Numbered from the stretch's first letter, positions 1 through 10,590 are shown. The stretch: 64,000 nucleotides of DNA from Agriotes lineatus (GCA_940337035.1 CALNHX010005306.1:1-64000); one strand, 5' to 3'. The notes: generated by a model not told the origin, from the letters alone. Translations and numbers: made by a program.

Positions 1-26
1 ACACTTGCTTCCTGGTTCCTCTGTGG

Positions 27-59
27 CGGGGCCTACGTTATACCTACCGGGCCGGACCC
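27..59 (+). repeat. left terminal inverted repeat of P-like element
   Basis: Thirty-three bases that match the reverse complement of 3603-3635 exactly. The outer end reads CGGGGCCTACG. It is GC-rich in contrast to the AT-rich interior. Confidence 0.9.
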
Positions 60-338
60 TAGCAGACAAATCGCGAGAAAGTAGAGGGGATGGAGGCTTA
101 CAGAGCACGGAGATGGACAGTTTAGCAAGTAAAGATTAGCGGCAAGTGCAATTTGTTGTGGTGTTTGTTACTATTTACTATTATTACATGTATTTTTAAC
201 GGTTCTACACGACAAGATTTTTAAAGTCTAATGCCTGAAGTAATTATTATAATAGACGAAACTACACTAACAAAACAAGTAAGTTGACACGTATTTATGT
301 AGAATTATACAAATAATTTCGGAATACTCTTTGACAGC

Positions 339-800
339 ATGCCAAGAAAGTGTTGCGTTCCCGCATGTACTAGTAATTATAACGGGGGAGAAAATTACAC
401 AGCTGTTTTTCGGTTCCCAAAAGACGAAGAATTAAAACAAAAATGGATTAGAGCAATTCATCGTGAAAATTTTGTGCCGGGTCCATCAACAGTAGTGTGT
501 GCAAATCATTTTGAGACTAAATTTATAATTAGTAACGACAAATACGTAAATCCCGATGGAACTGTTCAGGTGGTAGCTCGAAAGAAAACTAGTTTATTAG
601 AAAATGCTTATCCGACCATTTTCCCTGCCCAGCCATCTTACATGACAACAAAAGCACCGCCAACAAGAAAAGAACCAAAAATTCGTGAAAGTCAAAAGCA
701 TGCTAATTTAGAAATTATAAGGAACAAAAAACTAGATAGAGAAAAAATACTGAATTTTGAACATTTAAAAAATATGTACAAATCAAAATTTAAAAACTAA
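339..800 (+). CDS. THAP-domain N-terminal part of P-like transposase (ends at premature stop)
   Basis: Encodes 153 residues forming the site-specific DNA-binding head of a P-type transposase. The C2CH zinc ligands of a THAP domain are visible: Cys5 or Cys6, Cys10, Cys54 and His57. The conserved Trp36 and an AYPTIF variant of the AVPTIF box (residues 90-95) are also present. A lysine/glutamate-rich segment (about 110-150) could form the coiled coil that usually follows. The ATG at 339 is followed directly by Pro-Arg-Lys-Cys, as in many THAP proteins. The frame ends at TAA 798-800, but the rest of the transposase continues in the same frame right after it, so the stop is most simply a nonsense mutation. 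A domesticated THAP-only protein is possible but not supported by anything else here. Confidence 0.8.
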   Translation: MPRKCCVPACTSNYNGGENYTAVFRFPKDEELKQKWIRAIHRENFVPGPSTVVCANHFETKFIISNDKYVNPDGTVQVVARKKTSLLENAYPTIFPAQPSYMTTKAPPTRKEPKIRESQKHANLEIIRNKKLDREKILNFEHLKNMYKSKFKN

Positions 801-2558
801 ATCTTTAACTGCTTGACGGTTACAGAAAACATCGCGTCAATTTGCTTTCTTAATATAATTAATTTAGACAACAAGTGCCCCGAAATAAGACGCTGTTTAA
901 GAGTTAATTCCGACTTGAGTGTAAATCTGTACGAGAAATCACTCTTAATACCTGAAAAAAAATACAAACATATTTTAAATAACTCGGCTTTATGCGATAT
1001 GTGGCCAAAACTACAGCAATTATTAGAACTAATAACGCAGGATAATCAAGACACCGCAACCAATGTAAAATTTAGATTAAAAAATATTAAATTCCTTTTA
1101 GATGACTGTTGCTCTATTGATAAACAGCTAGAAGAAAGTTCAATTAATAAAATAAAATTCATAAAGACACAAGTTGACTTACTGTTGCATGGAGATACAA
1201 CGACAAGAAGATATAATCCAGAAATGTTGATATGGTCATGTACTTTTTTTTATTCCTATCCATCTGCATATAAATTCTTGAGAAATTCAGACACGCTAAC
1301 GTTGCCACATACTTCATATTTAAAGATTTGTTACAGTGGTGTTATTAGCCAATCGGGGATGAATGATGCACATATTAAATATCTAACAGAAAAAATTAAA
1401 TTATTAAATCCAGAGGAAAGATTTGTGAACATATTGCTGGACGAAATTTACGTTAAGCCGGAAATAATGTACAAAAATGGTAAGCTGGAAGGAATGAGTG
1501 CAAATGATTTTCCTAAGAAAGCTACCACAGTACAAGCATTCATGATTACGTCAGTTTTATCTACCAACAAAGACATTGTAGGTTTATTTCCGGTTCAGAA
1601 TTTAACAGCTGAGTATTTAAAAGACTTGATCATGATGGTCATTAGTGAAGTAACTAACTGTGGATATGAAATTTTATGTCTTATTTCAGACAATAATAGG
1701 GTAAATAAGAAAACCTTTGATCTCCTGTGTGGTGGAACAATGACAAATACTATTGTGAATAGTATCAATAATAAGCCGATATTTCTTTTGTTTGATTCGG
1801 TACATCTGTTTAAGTCCATAAGGAATAATTGGCTTAACCAAAAAGACAGCGTGCAGACATTATATATTCCACTTTTCAAAACCGAGCAGCAGATTAATCA
1901 AAACGACAGTAATGCAGTAAATGAAAACTACATTCAGGCAAAAGTTAGCCATTTACGGCGTTTGTATTATTATGAGCAATCACAAGTCGTCAAAATGGCT
2001 CCAGCATTAAGTAAAGTGGTATTAAATACTTCGGGTTTACAAAGACAAAATGTATTACTTTGCACGAAATTATTTGATGAAAAAACTAGATCAACTTTAA
2101 AAACACTACGAGGAGAGTTGAATATTCAAGCAAATGGCACACTCATGTTTTTGGAAGTTGTAGCTTCATGGTGGAAAATAATGAACTGTAATAATCCTCT
2201 TAAAGGAAAACACTTAAGAGATCCATACTGTGACCCAATTAGAAAAATGGAAGATAACAATGTTCATTTTCTACAGAAATTCATTAGCTGGTTAAAAGAA
2301 TGGGATTCTCTTAAGGTAACAAATGTTGATAAACGTCATGGAAAGTTAACACAACAAACTCAGCACGCCTTAATTCATACTTGCGAAACGTTGATATTGT
2401 TATGCAAATATTTACTAGAAACTCAAAATTTCAAATATATCTTATTAGCGAAATTTCAAAGTGATCCTTTAGAAGGTAGATTCGGACAGTACAGGCAAAT
2501 GAGTGGAGCGAGTTATCATATATCAGTTAATCAAATTTTAGAAAGTGAAAAAAAATAA
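801..2558 (+). pseudogene. P-like transposase catalytic (RNase H-like) region
   Basis: Continues in the same frame as the THAP segment; there is no ATG near its start, only a TTG at 813. Counting from 813, it holds the P-transposase landmarks in order: LLDEIYVKP with Asp210 (nt 1440-1442); CLISDNNRVN with Asp293 (1689-1691); the FDSVHLFKSIRNNW motif of the inserted GTP-binding region; and DPLEGRFGQYRQ with Glu554 (2472-2474). These fit the D, D and E of the family's RNase H-like active site. The frame ends at TAA 2556-2558 directly after an eight-A run (2548-2555). A one-base length change in that run would reconnect it to the downstream frame, so this looks like a slippage frameshift. The enzyme would cut and paste the element in the nucleus; this copy should be inactive. 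Confidence 0.82.
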
Positions 2559-3211
2559 AACTTTTAAATTTATTAAAACTAAAATCCGCAAGTAAAGGAC
2601 ACTTAGAGATACGACACTTGTTTGCGGACATAAACGAAATTAACTTAGAGGATTTAAGCGACGAAAATAGTAATCAAGCGTACGAGGAAATTGATAAACA
2701 TACAGATGTTGTGGAGATCTCAAAAAGTGATCATATGGCACTTATATATATTGGTGGCTATATTGCAACTGTTCTCAAGTCAAAAGTTTTCTGTGATTCT
2801 TGCAAAAACGAATTAACACATGACAAAGAGCTGTTATATGAAAATAGCGATGAAACCCTAATATATTTAAAAGATTTAGATCGAGGTGGTTTAAAATTTC
2901 CAAAACAGTGGATTGTAGATATATTAATAATCATGTTTAAATTGTTTACTGTTGTAATTAGTGAGATTTATGAACATATATTTTTAAGTGCAACAAACCA
3001 AAGACGCGTGTTGTGCAGTTTAAGTATTACTTACTGTGAAAATTTAAAAGTAAATGCAACAGAGTGCAATTGCGATACTAAAGGCGACAAAGTAACTATC
3101 ATTAAAAAATGTATTTTAATTTTTTCAAACATTTTATTGAACAACTATAGAAAAAACAAAAGTGATGTCTCGCGGGAAACAAAAAAACGGAAGTTAAATA
3201 CGTATAATTAA
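2559..3211 (+). pseudogene. C-terminal part of P-like transposase
   Basis: Open in the frame one base out of register with the catalytic part. The first recognisable coding lies immediately after the A run, and the stop is at 3209-3211. It contains the conserved C-terminal signature of P/THAP9-type transposases: an IYIGGYIA-like segment followed by CDSCK, plus an acidic linker before it. The C-terminus is basic (KKRK near the end), which could act as a nuclear signal. There is no separate start codon with family support, so this is the tail of the same gene, not a second gene. With the two lesions ignored, the whole reading region 339-3211 spans about 957 codons, close to THAP9 and somewhat longer than Drosophila P transposase. 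Confidence 0.75.
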
Positions 3212-3373
3212 TATATGCCTTACATATTATAGTTGGTAGAATGTTTCAAGCTTATTTTTATTTATATAGCCTTTAAGTTTTTTTTTGCATTTATGCGTAA
3301 CAAGAATATTTTTTAATTTGTTGTTTAAATGTACTAGTTTACACTTGTTTGTTGTTTGATTATGTAAACCTGG

Positions 3374-3379
3374 AATAAA
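3374..3379 (+). promoter_or_regulatory. candidate polyadenylation signal of the P-like element
   Basis: AATAAA 163 bases after the transposase stop and inside the right repeat. A second AATAAA lies at 3522-3527. In AT-rich DNA such hexamers are common by chance. Confidence 0.3.
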
Positions 3380-3602
3380 TACTAAAAAGATATGTCGTGA
3401 AAATTGTTGTGTTGCTTTGGTTTTTATTGACAAATAATATTTAAAAATTATTTGTATAACTGTACACATACTATATTGATCTATAATAGTCTGTTACAAC
3501 ATATAATAATAATTATTATTAAATAAAACGTCAAATACCGCACTGCTTTCCTATGCTGTTTAGCAGAATCTAGGACCCCATCCCCTCCACTCGCCTTCGT
3601 AT

Positions 3603-3635
3603 GGGTCCGGCCCGGTAGGTATAACGTAGGCCCCG
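3603..3635 (-). repeat. right terminal inverted repeat of P-like element
   Basis: Exact reverse complement of 27-59. The base after it (3636) begins sequence that is coding-like in the neighbouring cysteine-rich fragment, so the element boundary is sharp here. Confidence 0.9.
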
Positions 3636-3641
3636 GTTTAA

Positions 3642-3905
3642 GCATGGTTGAATAATAGCTTACCACTCCAGGACTGGGAATGGATTTCTACTGATTCCGG
3701 AATCTCTCCAGTCCAGATGGATCAAGATATAGCCCCCCAATGGATCCTTAAAAAACTATTTTGCAACTGTTCATCAGGTGGTTGAAAAAATGCATGTTCA
3801 TGTCGTAAAATGGGCCTAAAGTGTACCTTGGCATGTGGACAGTGTAATGGTATTATCGGTTTTAATAGGGCGGTTGAGGATTTACAGGCGGATGACGACA
3901 TCTAA
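3642..3905 (+). pseudogene. fragment of a cysteine-rich (CxC...CSCRK type) insect protein
   Basis: Reads in one frame as AWLNNSLPLQDWEW, then a short acidic linker, APQWILKKLFCNCSSGG, one TGA stop (3783-3785), then NACSCRKMGLKCTLACGQC and TAA at 3903-3905. The arrangement (a WL.N..P..W.W box followed by C-x-C, C-x-C-R-K-x-G-L-x-C and C-x2-C) matches, from memory, the C-terminus of a family of uncharacterised insect proteins often found in many genomic copies. Its function is unknown to me. The fragment starts essentially at the right end of the P-like element, which suggests the element landed in, or recombined next to, this gene copy. The 26 bases left of the element do not recognisably encode its upstream part. 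It is broken and almost certainly not expressed as protein. Confidence 0.55.
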
Positions 3906-5144
3906 ACATACAGATAAATTATATTGGATAATAAGTAATTAAAAACATACATTACATTCATTTACTTAAACGTAACCTGTAAGTATTTTAGTTTATTTAA
4001 GAAAAAGTAACTGTACTACTTACTACATAAAAAACTCATATTTTATGTATTATTATAGTTTTAATGTGTTTTGGTGTAAAAGACGTACAATTATTAAATA
4101 ATTTTGTGCGAAATGTGTATTTTTACAAAATACCCAGTGATTAAAAATATAACTCCGCCACTGGTAAAGAAAAATATAACTGCTAAACGTGATGTTATAG
4201 GAAATTTTATGCTCTTTAATTTTTCTGTCTTCATATTTTTTTGTATAGAGCTTTGTTTTTAGGATATTGCCAAAAAACTGAAAAAATTTCCATTTTTACC
4301 CCTTTCGGGAGTTGTTTAGGGGTGACAGGCACGGCGGATTACCGGTGGGGTTCGATGGTATTTTAAGGACCCCAATACAAACTTATATACCGAATTTCAG
4401 CTTGTCTCTAATTTGTTCATGGTTTGACTGGATCGGCCCTGGGCTGAAGTTTTCGTGCGTTGAAAGAGGACAACCGCATTAAATTCCAAACTATAAAAAT
4501 TCAAAAAAAAAAAATTTTAGTAACAAATGATAGTTTTTATATTAAAAAATCAGATTTTTAATTTCAGAATTATACCAAAAACACAGTTTAATTTTTTGTA
4601 ACTGAATCCATAAATGTCTTTAATTAAACATAAAAATTAGTTAATTACACACACGAATTAATACAAATGTATTGGAAAAGTATAAAACAAGTTATAAATC
4701 CAATGAAATATATAACATTGCACAAAATCACAATTTTCCGTGGGTTTATTCTTTGTCGCTATTACTTACAAAATCGTTCGTTCTGCAGTGATTTGACCAT
4801 TCCCGAGAAGCAACGGGGGCAATTTCAGTTCACGATCTTCAAATTGTGCTATTTGGTTAGCCTGACATAGTAAACAGTAGCTTAGATAGCGAATGGCAAT
4901 AGTTTAAATGCAGTAGTAAAAAATAACTTTATAATAAAATTATATTAATTAATTTTTTCCTTCGGTGCAGACATCTTGTTTTCTATTTCAGATACTACAG
5001 GAAGACGTTATTTATTTAAATAATAATTGCCCAACAGTAATAGGCAATAATAGGACAATATAAAATAAAAATATTTAAAAGTAAAGATAATATAATGTTA
5101 ATTATAATTCTAATTACTTCACTCAGAAACTGATCTTAAAATAT
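3906..5144. other. AT-rich intergenic DNA, no gene recognised
   Basis: No supported coding. Around 4300-4450 there is a GC-richer patch (GGGGTGACAGGCACGGCGG, then ACCGGTGGGG and a 'CCCCAATACAAACTTATA' block) that resembles dispersed insect repeats, but I cannot name the family. The rest is low-complexity A/T sequence. Confidence 0.5.
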
Positions 5145-5530
5145 ATGATAATGTGTTACGGAGAGTGCGCTCTACCACCGATGTGTATTGCCACCCATGT
5201 GGATTTGGAACCGACATTAATCGACCACCGACATGTACTACTACCGATTTGCTTTACCACCGACTTGTATTACAACCGATGTGGATTTAGATCCGACAAG
5301 AACTACCACCGACTTGGTTTACTACCGACTTTTAAAATTTGCAACAAAAATATGATATGTCACCAAACTGAAATACCACCGACTTGGTGTACAAACCGAC
5401 TTGGATTACCACCGACGTGGATTTACATCCGACAGGAACTACTACCGATATGAACTATCGCCGATGTGGTAGTTGCTGCAGCACATCTTACGCGAGCGAC
5501 CGCGAACTTGCAATCGTTCCTATTATTGGT
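5145..5530 (+). repeat. degenerate minisatellite (about 15-17 bp unit) with unique tail, copy 1
   Basis: Consists of many diverged copies of an ACCACCGACTTGGATT-like unit alternating with ACCGATGTGGATTTA variants. A short unique insert lies near 5335-5375 and a unique tail around 5475-5530 (CAGCACATCTTACGCGAGCG). It is strongly similar, in reverse orientation, to 14935-15300, including the unique insert and tail. An open frame crosses the block, but its protein is only the translated repeat. Confidence 0.8.
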
Positions 5531-6563
5531 AGCAACTGCACTATCTTTATGAAGTAATTGTTATCAGTAGCTGCTGAAAGGCTTCATATTTCGTCAGTAA
5601 ATTGTTTATATTGTAATAAAAAGTGAGTATTATGTTTTAACTCGTACATAGGTTTAAATTCTTTCAAAAGAAATGCGATCTTGTTTGATTAACGTATGGC
5701 GTATTTTGGCCAGTAAGGAAATTTTAAAAAAATTCTGTAAGTATTAAAACGTTATGTATTATATAAACAGGCGGCTGCTTTAAATTTCGTACTACCTACA
5801 AAATAACTCGAGATATTGTGGTTTTGTTTGTGAATTTGTTTGATTTGCAGCTTGTTTAACGTCTCACCTTCACGCCCCTGCATCTTTCCCATTTATTATC
5901 TGATCTATTTAAAATTTTGGTCGATTTACCTAACCGTTAAATCAATTATTTTCATAGTTTTTAAATAATATTACTGCAAACAGTGGCCTACTGCGACAAA
6001 AAAAATACTGCAAAAATTTTAAAATTATAGTAGGCTTAGTTTTATCAAAAAAAGTTAGTTACAAATGTTGTTCAAAATTAGGAAAATAGTAAAAATGTAA
6101 ATTTTAATCCAAATAAGTGTATTTATTGTCGACCGAGTAAACACACCATTTCTACTTTATCAGTAGTGGTTAGGCGTATTCTAGGTATTATTTAAATTTG
6201 CCGAATCCTAAATTAACAGTTCATAAACTTAATTGACAGTTCGTAAACGTAACTGGCGTTCCTAAACCGTTTGTTTTCCAGGGTACCACTTATTAAGACA
6301 ATAATCAATTGTTAATTATCTACATAATAATATTGTACATTACATATTAACAATACAAACATTTCTCATAAAATATGAATTTCGACTGTTTTTGTAATTC
6401 TGAGCAACCTTTGTTAGTAGCAAAATTATTTAAAAAATGACAAAGTAATTCAATTGCACCTTATATTTCACGATCAGATCCAGACCTTCCATAAAGATGT
6501 GTGAACAAGATGTAACATTGTTTATAATTATTAATATAACACTGCGATTTCCTTGAAGTAATT
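5531..6563. other. AT-rich intergenic DNA, nothing recognised
   Basis: No coding, RNA gene or clear repeat boundary found by eye. Homology to the reverse-oriented partner at 14935 stops at about 5530. Confidence 0.5.
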
Positions 6564-6660
6564 GATGACGTGCACCGTTTGATTCCGTGATTTACCTATA
6601 GTTACAATCATATTAATTGTAACTATAGGTAACTCGCGGAATCAAACGGTGCGCGTCATC
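6564..6660. repeat. 97-bp near-perfect hairpin (MITE-like)
   Basis: Two 45-bp arms (6564-6608 and 6616-6660) are inverted copies of each other with three mismatches, separated by 7 bases. The outer end reads GATGACGTGCACCG. A partial direct copy of the arm (GATGATGTGCACCG...) follows at 6697-6724. No coding. Probably a small non-autonomous foldback element. Confidence 0.8.
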
Positions 6661-6737
6661 AAACAGAAACTTTAAATTAATAACTAAATATTTGATGATG
6701 ATGTGCACCGTTTGTTCCCGTGACTATTCCATACAAA

Positions 6738-6987
6738 TATCGAGAGATTAAAAAAATGGATCTTCAGCGGGCTGTGGAAATTCAAACGTATGAATATAAT
6801 GTTGGTGGCACTGTAAGTCTTATGTCAAATTCTATGTTAGCAGGTTAGGTTTTGCGCCAGTGTCAAAACTGACGCAAAACCTAACCTGATAACCTCGAAT
6901 TTGACATAGACTTACAGTGCCACTAACATATTCATACGTTTGAATTTCCACAGCCCACTGAGGATCAGTTTTTTTTATCTCTCGATA
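6738..6987. repeat. 250-bp nested hairpin (MITE-like)
   Basis: Long inverted arms (about 6738-6834 and 6897-6987) start TATCGAGAGA and are almost identical. An inner second hairpin at 6841-6888 has CAGGTTAGGTTTTGCG facing CGCAAAACCTAACCTG. The arms differ by only a few bases and a slightly longer T run on the right. It lies 14 bases after a partial copy of the 97-bp hairpin's arm. No target duplication was certain. Confidence 0.8.
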
Positions 6988-8810
6988 CGATTAAAAGTTA
7001 TTATAATAAGAGAAAAGCTTTAGGCAGCTAATTTTTATTAACATTTATTAAAATAGTAAGGTAGAAATACATTTCGACATATTATTGTCTTCCTCAGTTT
7101 ATATAAAATGTTTTAATCTGTAAGTTAAAAATAAGCATTAATTACTATTATCAGATATTTTTGTAGATGAGTGAACAATTTTGTTACCTCACATCATGAA
7201 AATGTATTATGAGCGCTAAATTAATGTTTGTAGAGCGTGAGAATGTTACTTCTTTCGACGAGGCGATAGCCGAGTCAACGAAGTCATTCGAATGCTCTAA
7301 AACATTTCGGGCTCACAATACAAACAATGTTTTTTCTACAAACGTCAAGCAAGAATATCAATATTGTTTCGCGCCGTAGTGTGCGAAAAATTTTGGCGCT
7401 CTAGTGCGCGAAATGCCTTTTTTCGCGTGGTCAATGAAAACGTAAATAAATATCCCATTTTTTAACACGTTAAAAAATGGCTAACTTCGCGCATTGATAG
7501 CGATGGGCGAATGTCCCCTTTTTTTGATGGTTGTCGAAAAATATATTATAAAAATATAAAGTTCTTACATTTTTAAACTTTTCTATTATTTTTCGGTTTT
7601 AGTTTAGCATCACTTTTTGGTTATTAGTTGTTATTATTTATTATTCATCTCTAAAATAAGAAATTTTTGTTATATAACTTTTTTATAATTAAGATATAAA
7701 TAAACTTACTTAGTTGTTACCAGGTTGATGTAAATGATATGAATCTTGTATTATTGGTTAGGACATCACATCTAAAATTGTGCATAGTGTGTGATTTGCA
7801 GTTTATAATTTGAAAGGTTTTGTGGGTTTTTCAATGACGTTATTTTGTATGGAAGAATTTCGTATTTTTTTAATATATATGACTTCTCTGGAAGAAAAGA
7901 AGTTCAAAGTTTTGTATAATAATTTTATTACCTAGTTTTATTTTAAAATACTTTTAAGTCGGCACCCTTGAGACCTTAATAACTGTAATGCACTGTTTTG
8001 CATGGTTTTTTCTTATATGAAAAACGTATAAACAGCCCCCTTTATTTCATTCGGGAAACTGACAGATTGTCACATTTATAAAATGTCGAAATTCTAAGTT
8101 TTTTATTATTTTTATGCAAAGTAAATAAAATAGTATAAACAAGCGTCTAAATTATTAGTAATAATTATTTTTTTTATTGTTAGTAATTATGAGACATATT
8201 TTTAATTGCTTGTTTTCCGAAACACTTTCTTAAATCAAACAAAATGTGACAGTTTTCGCATTTATATGGGCTACTTTGAAATGAGAAATAAACAAAACTT
8301 TCTGTTCTTTTAATAGTAGTTTGTATACCAAGGCATTGAAGTTTAACTTTTTATCACGAATGTGGATTTAGTTGCCGAGGCCCGTAGGGCCAACGCAAAT
8401 AATCCACATGAGGGATTAAAAGGAACGTCAGTGCCGAGGAGTACAGTATGTTTTATTTGAAATATAGAAATCGTGAAATTACAACATTTTAACCAACATT
8501 TGTAGGTTATGTTAACGTTGGTTGACGTTTATCTGCCACCTAGCCACCTACAAAAAAGTCGTAAAACAATGGATTACTTTAATGCAGATTTCTGCTATTT
8601 TAATGACGATTTCGAGGTACTTTATGCCGATTTCAAATAAATATTTTTATCTGAAATCGCAAGTAAAATATGGAAAACGGTTAAAGAAGTAAGGAGAAAT
8701 AGGGAGTGAGGTATTACTTTATACAACGATTTAGCATGAAATATTTTTGTATATTAATCTGCATAACCGAAATATTAATAATGCTGACAATCCTTTATCT
8801 AATAGACTTG
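6988..8810. other. intergenic DNA with unclassified repeat traces
   Basis: Mostly AT-rich. Near 7065-7100 a 'CATTTCGAC...GTCTTCCTCAG' block resembles the 3' region seen in the Penelope-like remnant at 12840 (CGTTTCG...CTTCTTCAG). From 7205 to 7510 is a CpG-rich patch (repeated GCGCGAAA and TTTCGCGC motifs) with no recognised coding. Near 8365-8415 a short hairpin has TGTGGATTTAG facing AATCCACA around GCCGAGGCCCGTAGGGCC. None could be assigned to a family. Confidence 0.4.
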
Positions 8811-8834
8811 TCCGTCCGTCCGTCCGTCCGTCCG
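8811..8834 (+). repeat. TCCG microsatellite, six units
   Basis: Six perfect tandem TCCG units followed by GGACGCTGTTTCAGCAGCC. The phrase GTTTCAGCAGCCAAAC occurs again at about 9008, so the microsatellite sits at the edge of a dispersed repeat. Confidence 0.9.
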
Positions 8835-8961
8835 GGACGCTGTTTCAGCAGCCAAACCGTAAGAGACAGAGAAAAAAGTTATGAAAGTTATATGTTTGGA
8901 ATGGTCATGTCAGCTCAGCAACCGAATTTCAGTCACGTGACACTTCCGGTTTTCGAGAAAT

Positions 8962-9144
8962 CACAAAAAAGACGGTTTTTCAAATAGAACACGTATTAAA
9001 TAAAAATGTTTCAGCAGCCAAACGGAGTTGCGACCCTCTGCGCCTTAAAACGTCGATCGGTTAGGCAACCATTTTGACACCTTCCAGGTCTGGGTACAGT
9101 TTTTATTTAATACGCGTTCTATTTGAAAAACGGTCTTTTTTGTT
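8962..9144. repeat. inverted repeat with about 45-bp arms
   Basis: The stretch AAAAAAGACGGTTTTTCAAA and its continuation to about 9006 is matched in reverse complement by about 9098-9144 (GTTCTATTTGAAAAACGGTC). The loop is about 90 bases. A second copy of GTTTCAGCAGCCAAAC lies in the loop. Likely part of a non-autonomous element that includes the nearby TCCG run. Confidence 0.7.
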
Positions 9145-9231
9145 TTTTTAAATGAGACATTTGTCTCACTGGATTGCTTGTTTTATATAATTTCGCGAAA
9201 AAACAGTCGAAAACCATATTTTATTCGAAAC

Positions 9232-9803
9232 TAGCTGTTACCCGCGATATCGCACGCACGAGGTTCGTTATTTGTGTATTAAATAATGACTAAGTATTTC
9301 CTGTCATCCCATCCCATCCTATCACCGTCCCCGTCCCCGTCTCTTTCTCCGTCCCTTCTCCGTACCTCTCCATCCCGTCCCGTCCCGTCCCGTCTCTTCC
9401 CTTATGTCATGTCCACCGTCTTGGACTTAAAAATAAACGCCATTTACGCAATCAACGTCCCAAAAAACCTCAATAACGACACCCATATCGTATTTTAGGC
9501 TTATTTACCCCAATTCAGCCCCTAAGGGGTTGATTTTCGGAAAATCATGAAACACGTGTTTGCTTATTTGTTTTTAGGAGTACTCCTACGAAGTTTCAAG
9601 TCGAAATGTTTATTTAATATTATTTCTCCATACAAAATTGGAACCCCCATTTTACCCCTTTAGGGGTTGAATTTCGAAATGTCCTTCCTTATTCCGTGTA
9701 TACATCATAAAAAAACATCTGTGCAAAATTTCAGCTTTCTAGGTCCAAGGGTTTGGGCTGGGCGTTGATGAGTGAGTGAGTGAGTGAGTGCGTGAGTGAG
9801 TCA
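9232..9803 (+). repeat. interspersed repeat beginning TAGCTGTTACCCGCG and ending in a GAGT microsatellite
   Basis: Starts with TAGCTGTTACCCGCG, contains a pyrimidine-rich CCCGTC stretch (about 9306-9405), two 'CCCCTTTAGGGGTTGA' type blocks (about 9525 and 9655) and 'AATTTCAGCTTTCTAGGTCC', then ends in (GAGT)n at about 9770-9803. From memory this block order recurs in dispersed repeats of many insect genomes. I do not assign it to a named SINE or LINE family. Confidence 0.55.
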
Positions 9804-10582
9804 GAACTTTCAGTTTAATATACCGGGTGACAATGAGACTAAGGCCATGCTTATATCTTCTATATTTATGAATTGATTTGGATCAAATTTTAAAACAGGA
9901 TACTAGACATAATTTCTGATTGGCGGATAGATATAGTCAAAATGGTTGACTTCCGGTTTTACAGGAAATGATACTAACTTTAATTTTTTAAATGGAACAC
10001 CCTGTATATTTTATGCTTTTCTGAATCTACGGGACAAATTACATATAATAGTCTTGCCAAATTTAAATTTTTTTAAACAAAAAAATTATTATTTTCAATT
10101 TTTATTTTTTACAATGGAAAGCCTTGACTTGGAAAAATCTATTCTAATTGACTCTAGCAGCTCTTATTAATGACTCTTTTATCAATAAGGTAAATAACAA
10201 ACCTTTAATAAAAGAATATAATTTTCTAAACTCGTTTTTTAAGAAAAACTCACTTTTTTAAATGACACCTACAAAGGGCCATCTTGCCATTAGATAGAAA
10301 ATGTAATTACCAATCTAACGATATGCATCATGCACTACTTTATCTTTATCTGAAACGGAAAATTAATTAATTAATTATTTTTTTAAATATTTTTATGTAA
10401 TAACTAATAATACCTAAGCAAATTTGGCAACACTGTTGTATGTAATTTGAGTCGTAGATTCCGAAAAACATAAGACATATAGAGTGGTCTATTTGGTTTT
10501 TTAAATAGATTCTAAAAAATAATCAATTAATTAATTTCCAGTTTCAGATAAAGATAAAGTAATGCATGATGCATATCGTTAG

Positions 10583-10590
10583 ATTGGTAA
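10583..10590 (+). repeat. 8-bp target-site duplication of hAT derivative (left)
   Basis: ATTGGTAA, repeated exactly at 11409-11416 on the other side of the insertion. Eight bases is the hAT-superfamily duplication length. Confidence 0.85.

Larger units (their letters stand above)
27..3635 (+). mobile_element. P-superfamily DNA transposon, near full length, defective
   Basis: A 3.6-kb element bounded by 33-bp inverted repeats (27-59 and 3603-3635) that encloses a THAP-domain transposase read on the plus strand (339-3211). A second, imperfect inverted match follows inside the ends: a GTAGAGGGGATGG-type block near 80-93 pairs with one near 3570-3587. The leader at 60-338 is non-coding. The first ATG at 339 has A at -3, a good eukaryotic start context. 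Downstream non-coding sequence (3212-3602) carries AATAAA at 3374 and 3522. P elements normally make 8-bp target duplications, but the flanks (19-26 and 3636-3643) do not match, so the insertion is old, rearranged, or has lost its duplication. Assignment rests on the transposase and the repeats together. Confidence 0.85.

Noticed and set aside
776..825. A 50-bp intron (GTACAA...TTACAG) that would remove the in-frame stop at 798
   Set aside because: Splicing it would shift the frame and lead to an early stop; the downstream transposase is in the same frame as the THAP part, so a point nonsense change fits better.
19..3643. 8-bp target-site duplication for the P element
   Set aside because: The 8 bases on each side (CTCTGTGG and GTTTAAGC) do not match in any register I tried.
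3227..3666. Minus-strand open frames in the 3' part of the P element and its right repeat
   Set aside because: They are antisense to non-coding element DNA and the terminal repeat, with no protein features.
4667..4870. 67-residue open frame
   Set aside because: No recognisable motif, no context; chance frame in AT-rich DNA.
5145..5453. 102-residue open frame
   Set aside because: The protein is a direct translation of the 15-17 bp minisatellite unit.
8706..8987. 93-residue open frame
   Set aside because: Crosses the TCCG microsatellite and a hairpin repeat; no family resemblance.
9946..10170. 74-residue open frame
   Set aside because: Lies in the arm of the foldback element; AT-driven hydrophobic composition, and the inverted copy does not preserve it.
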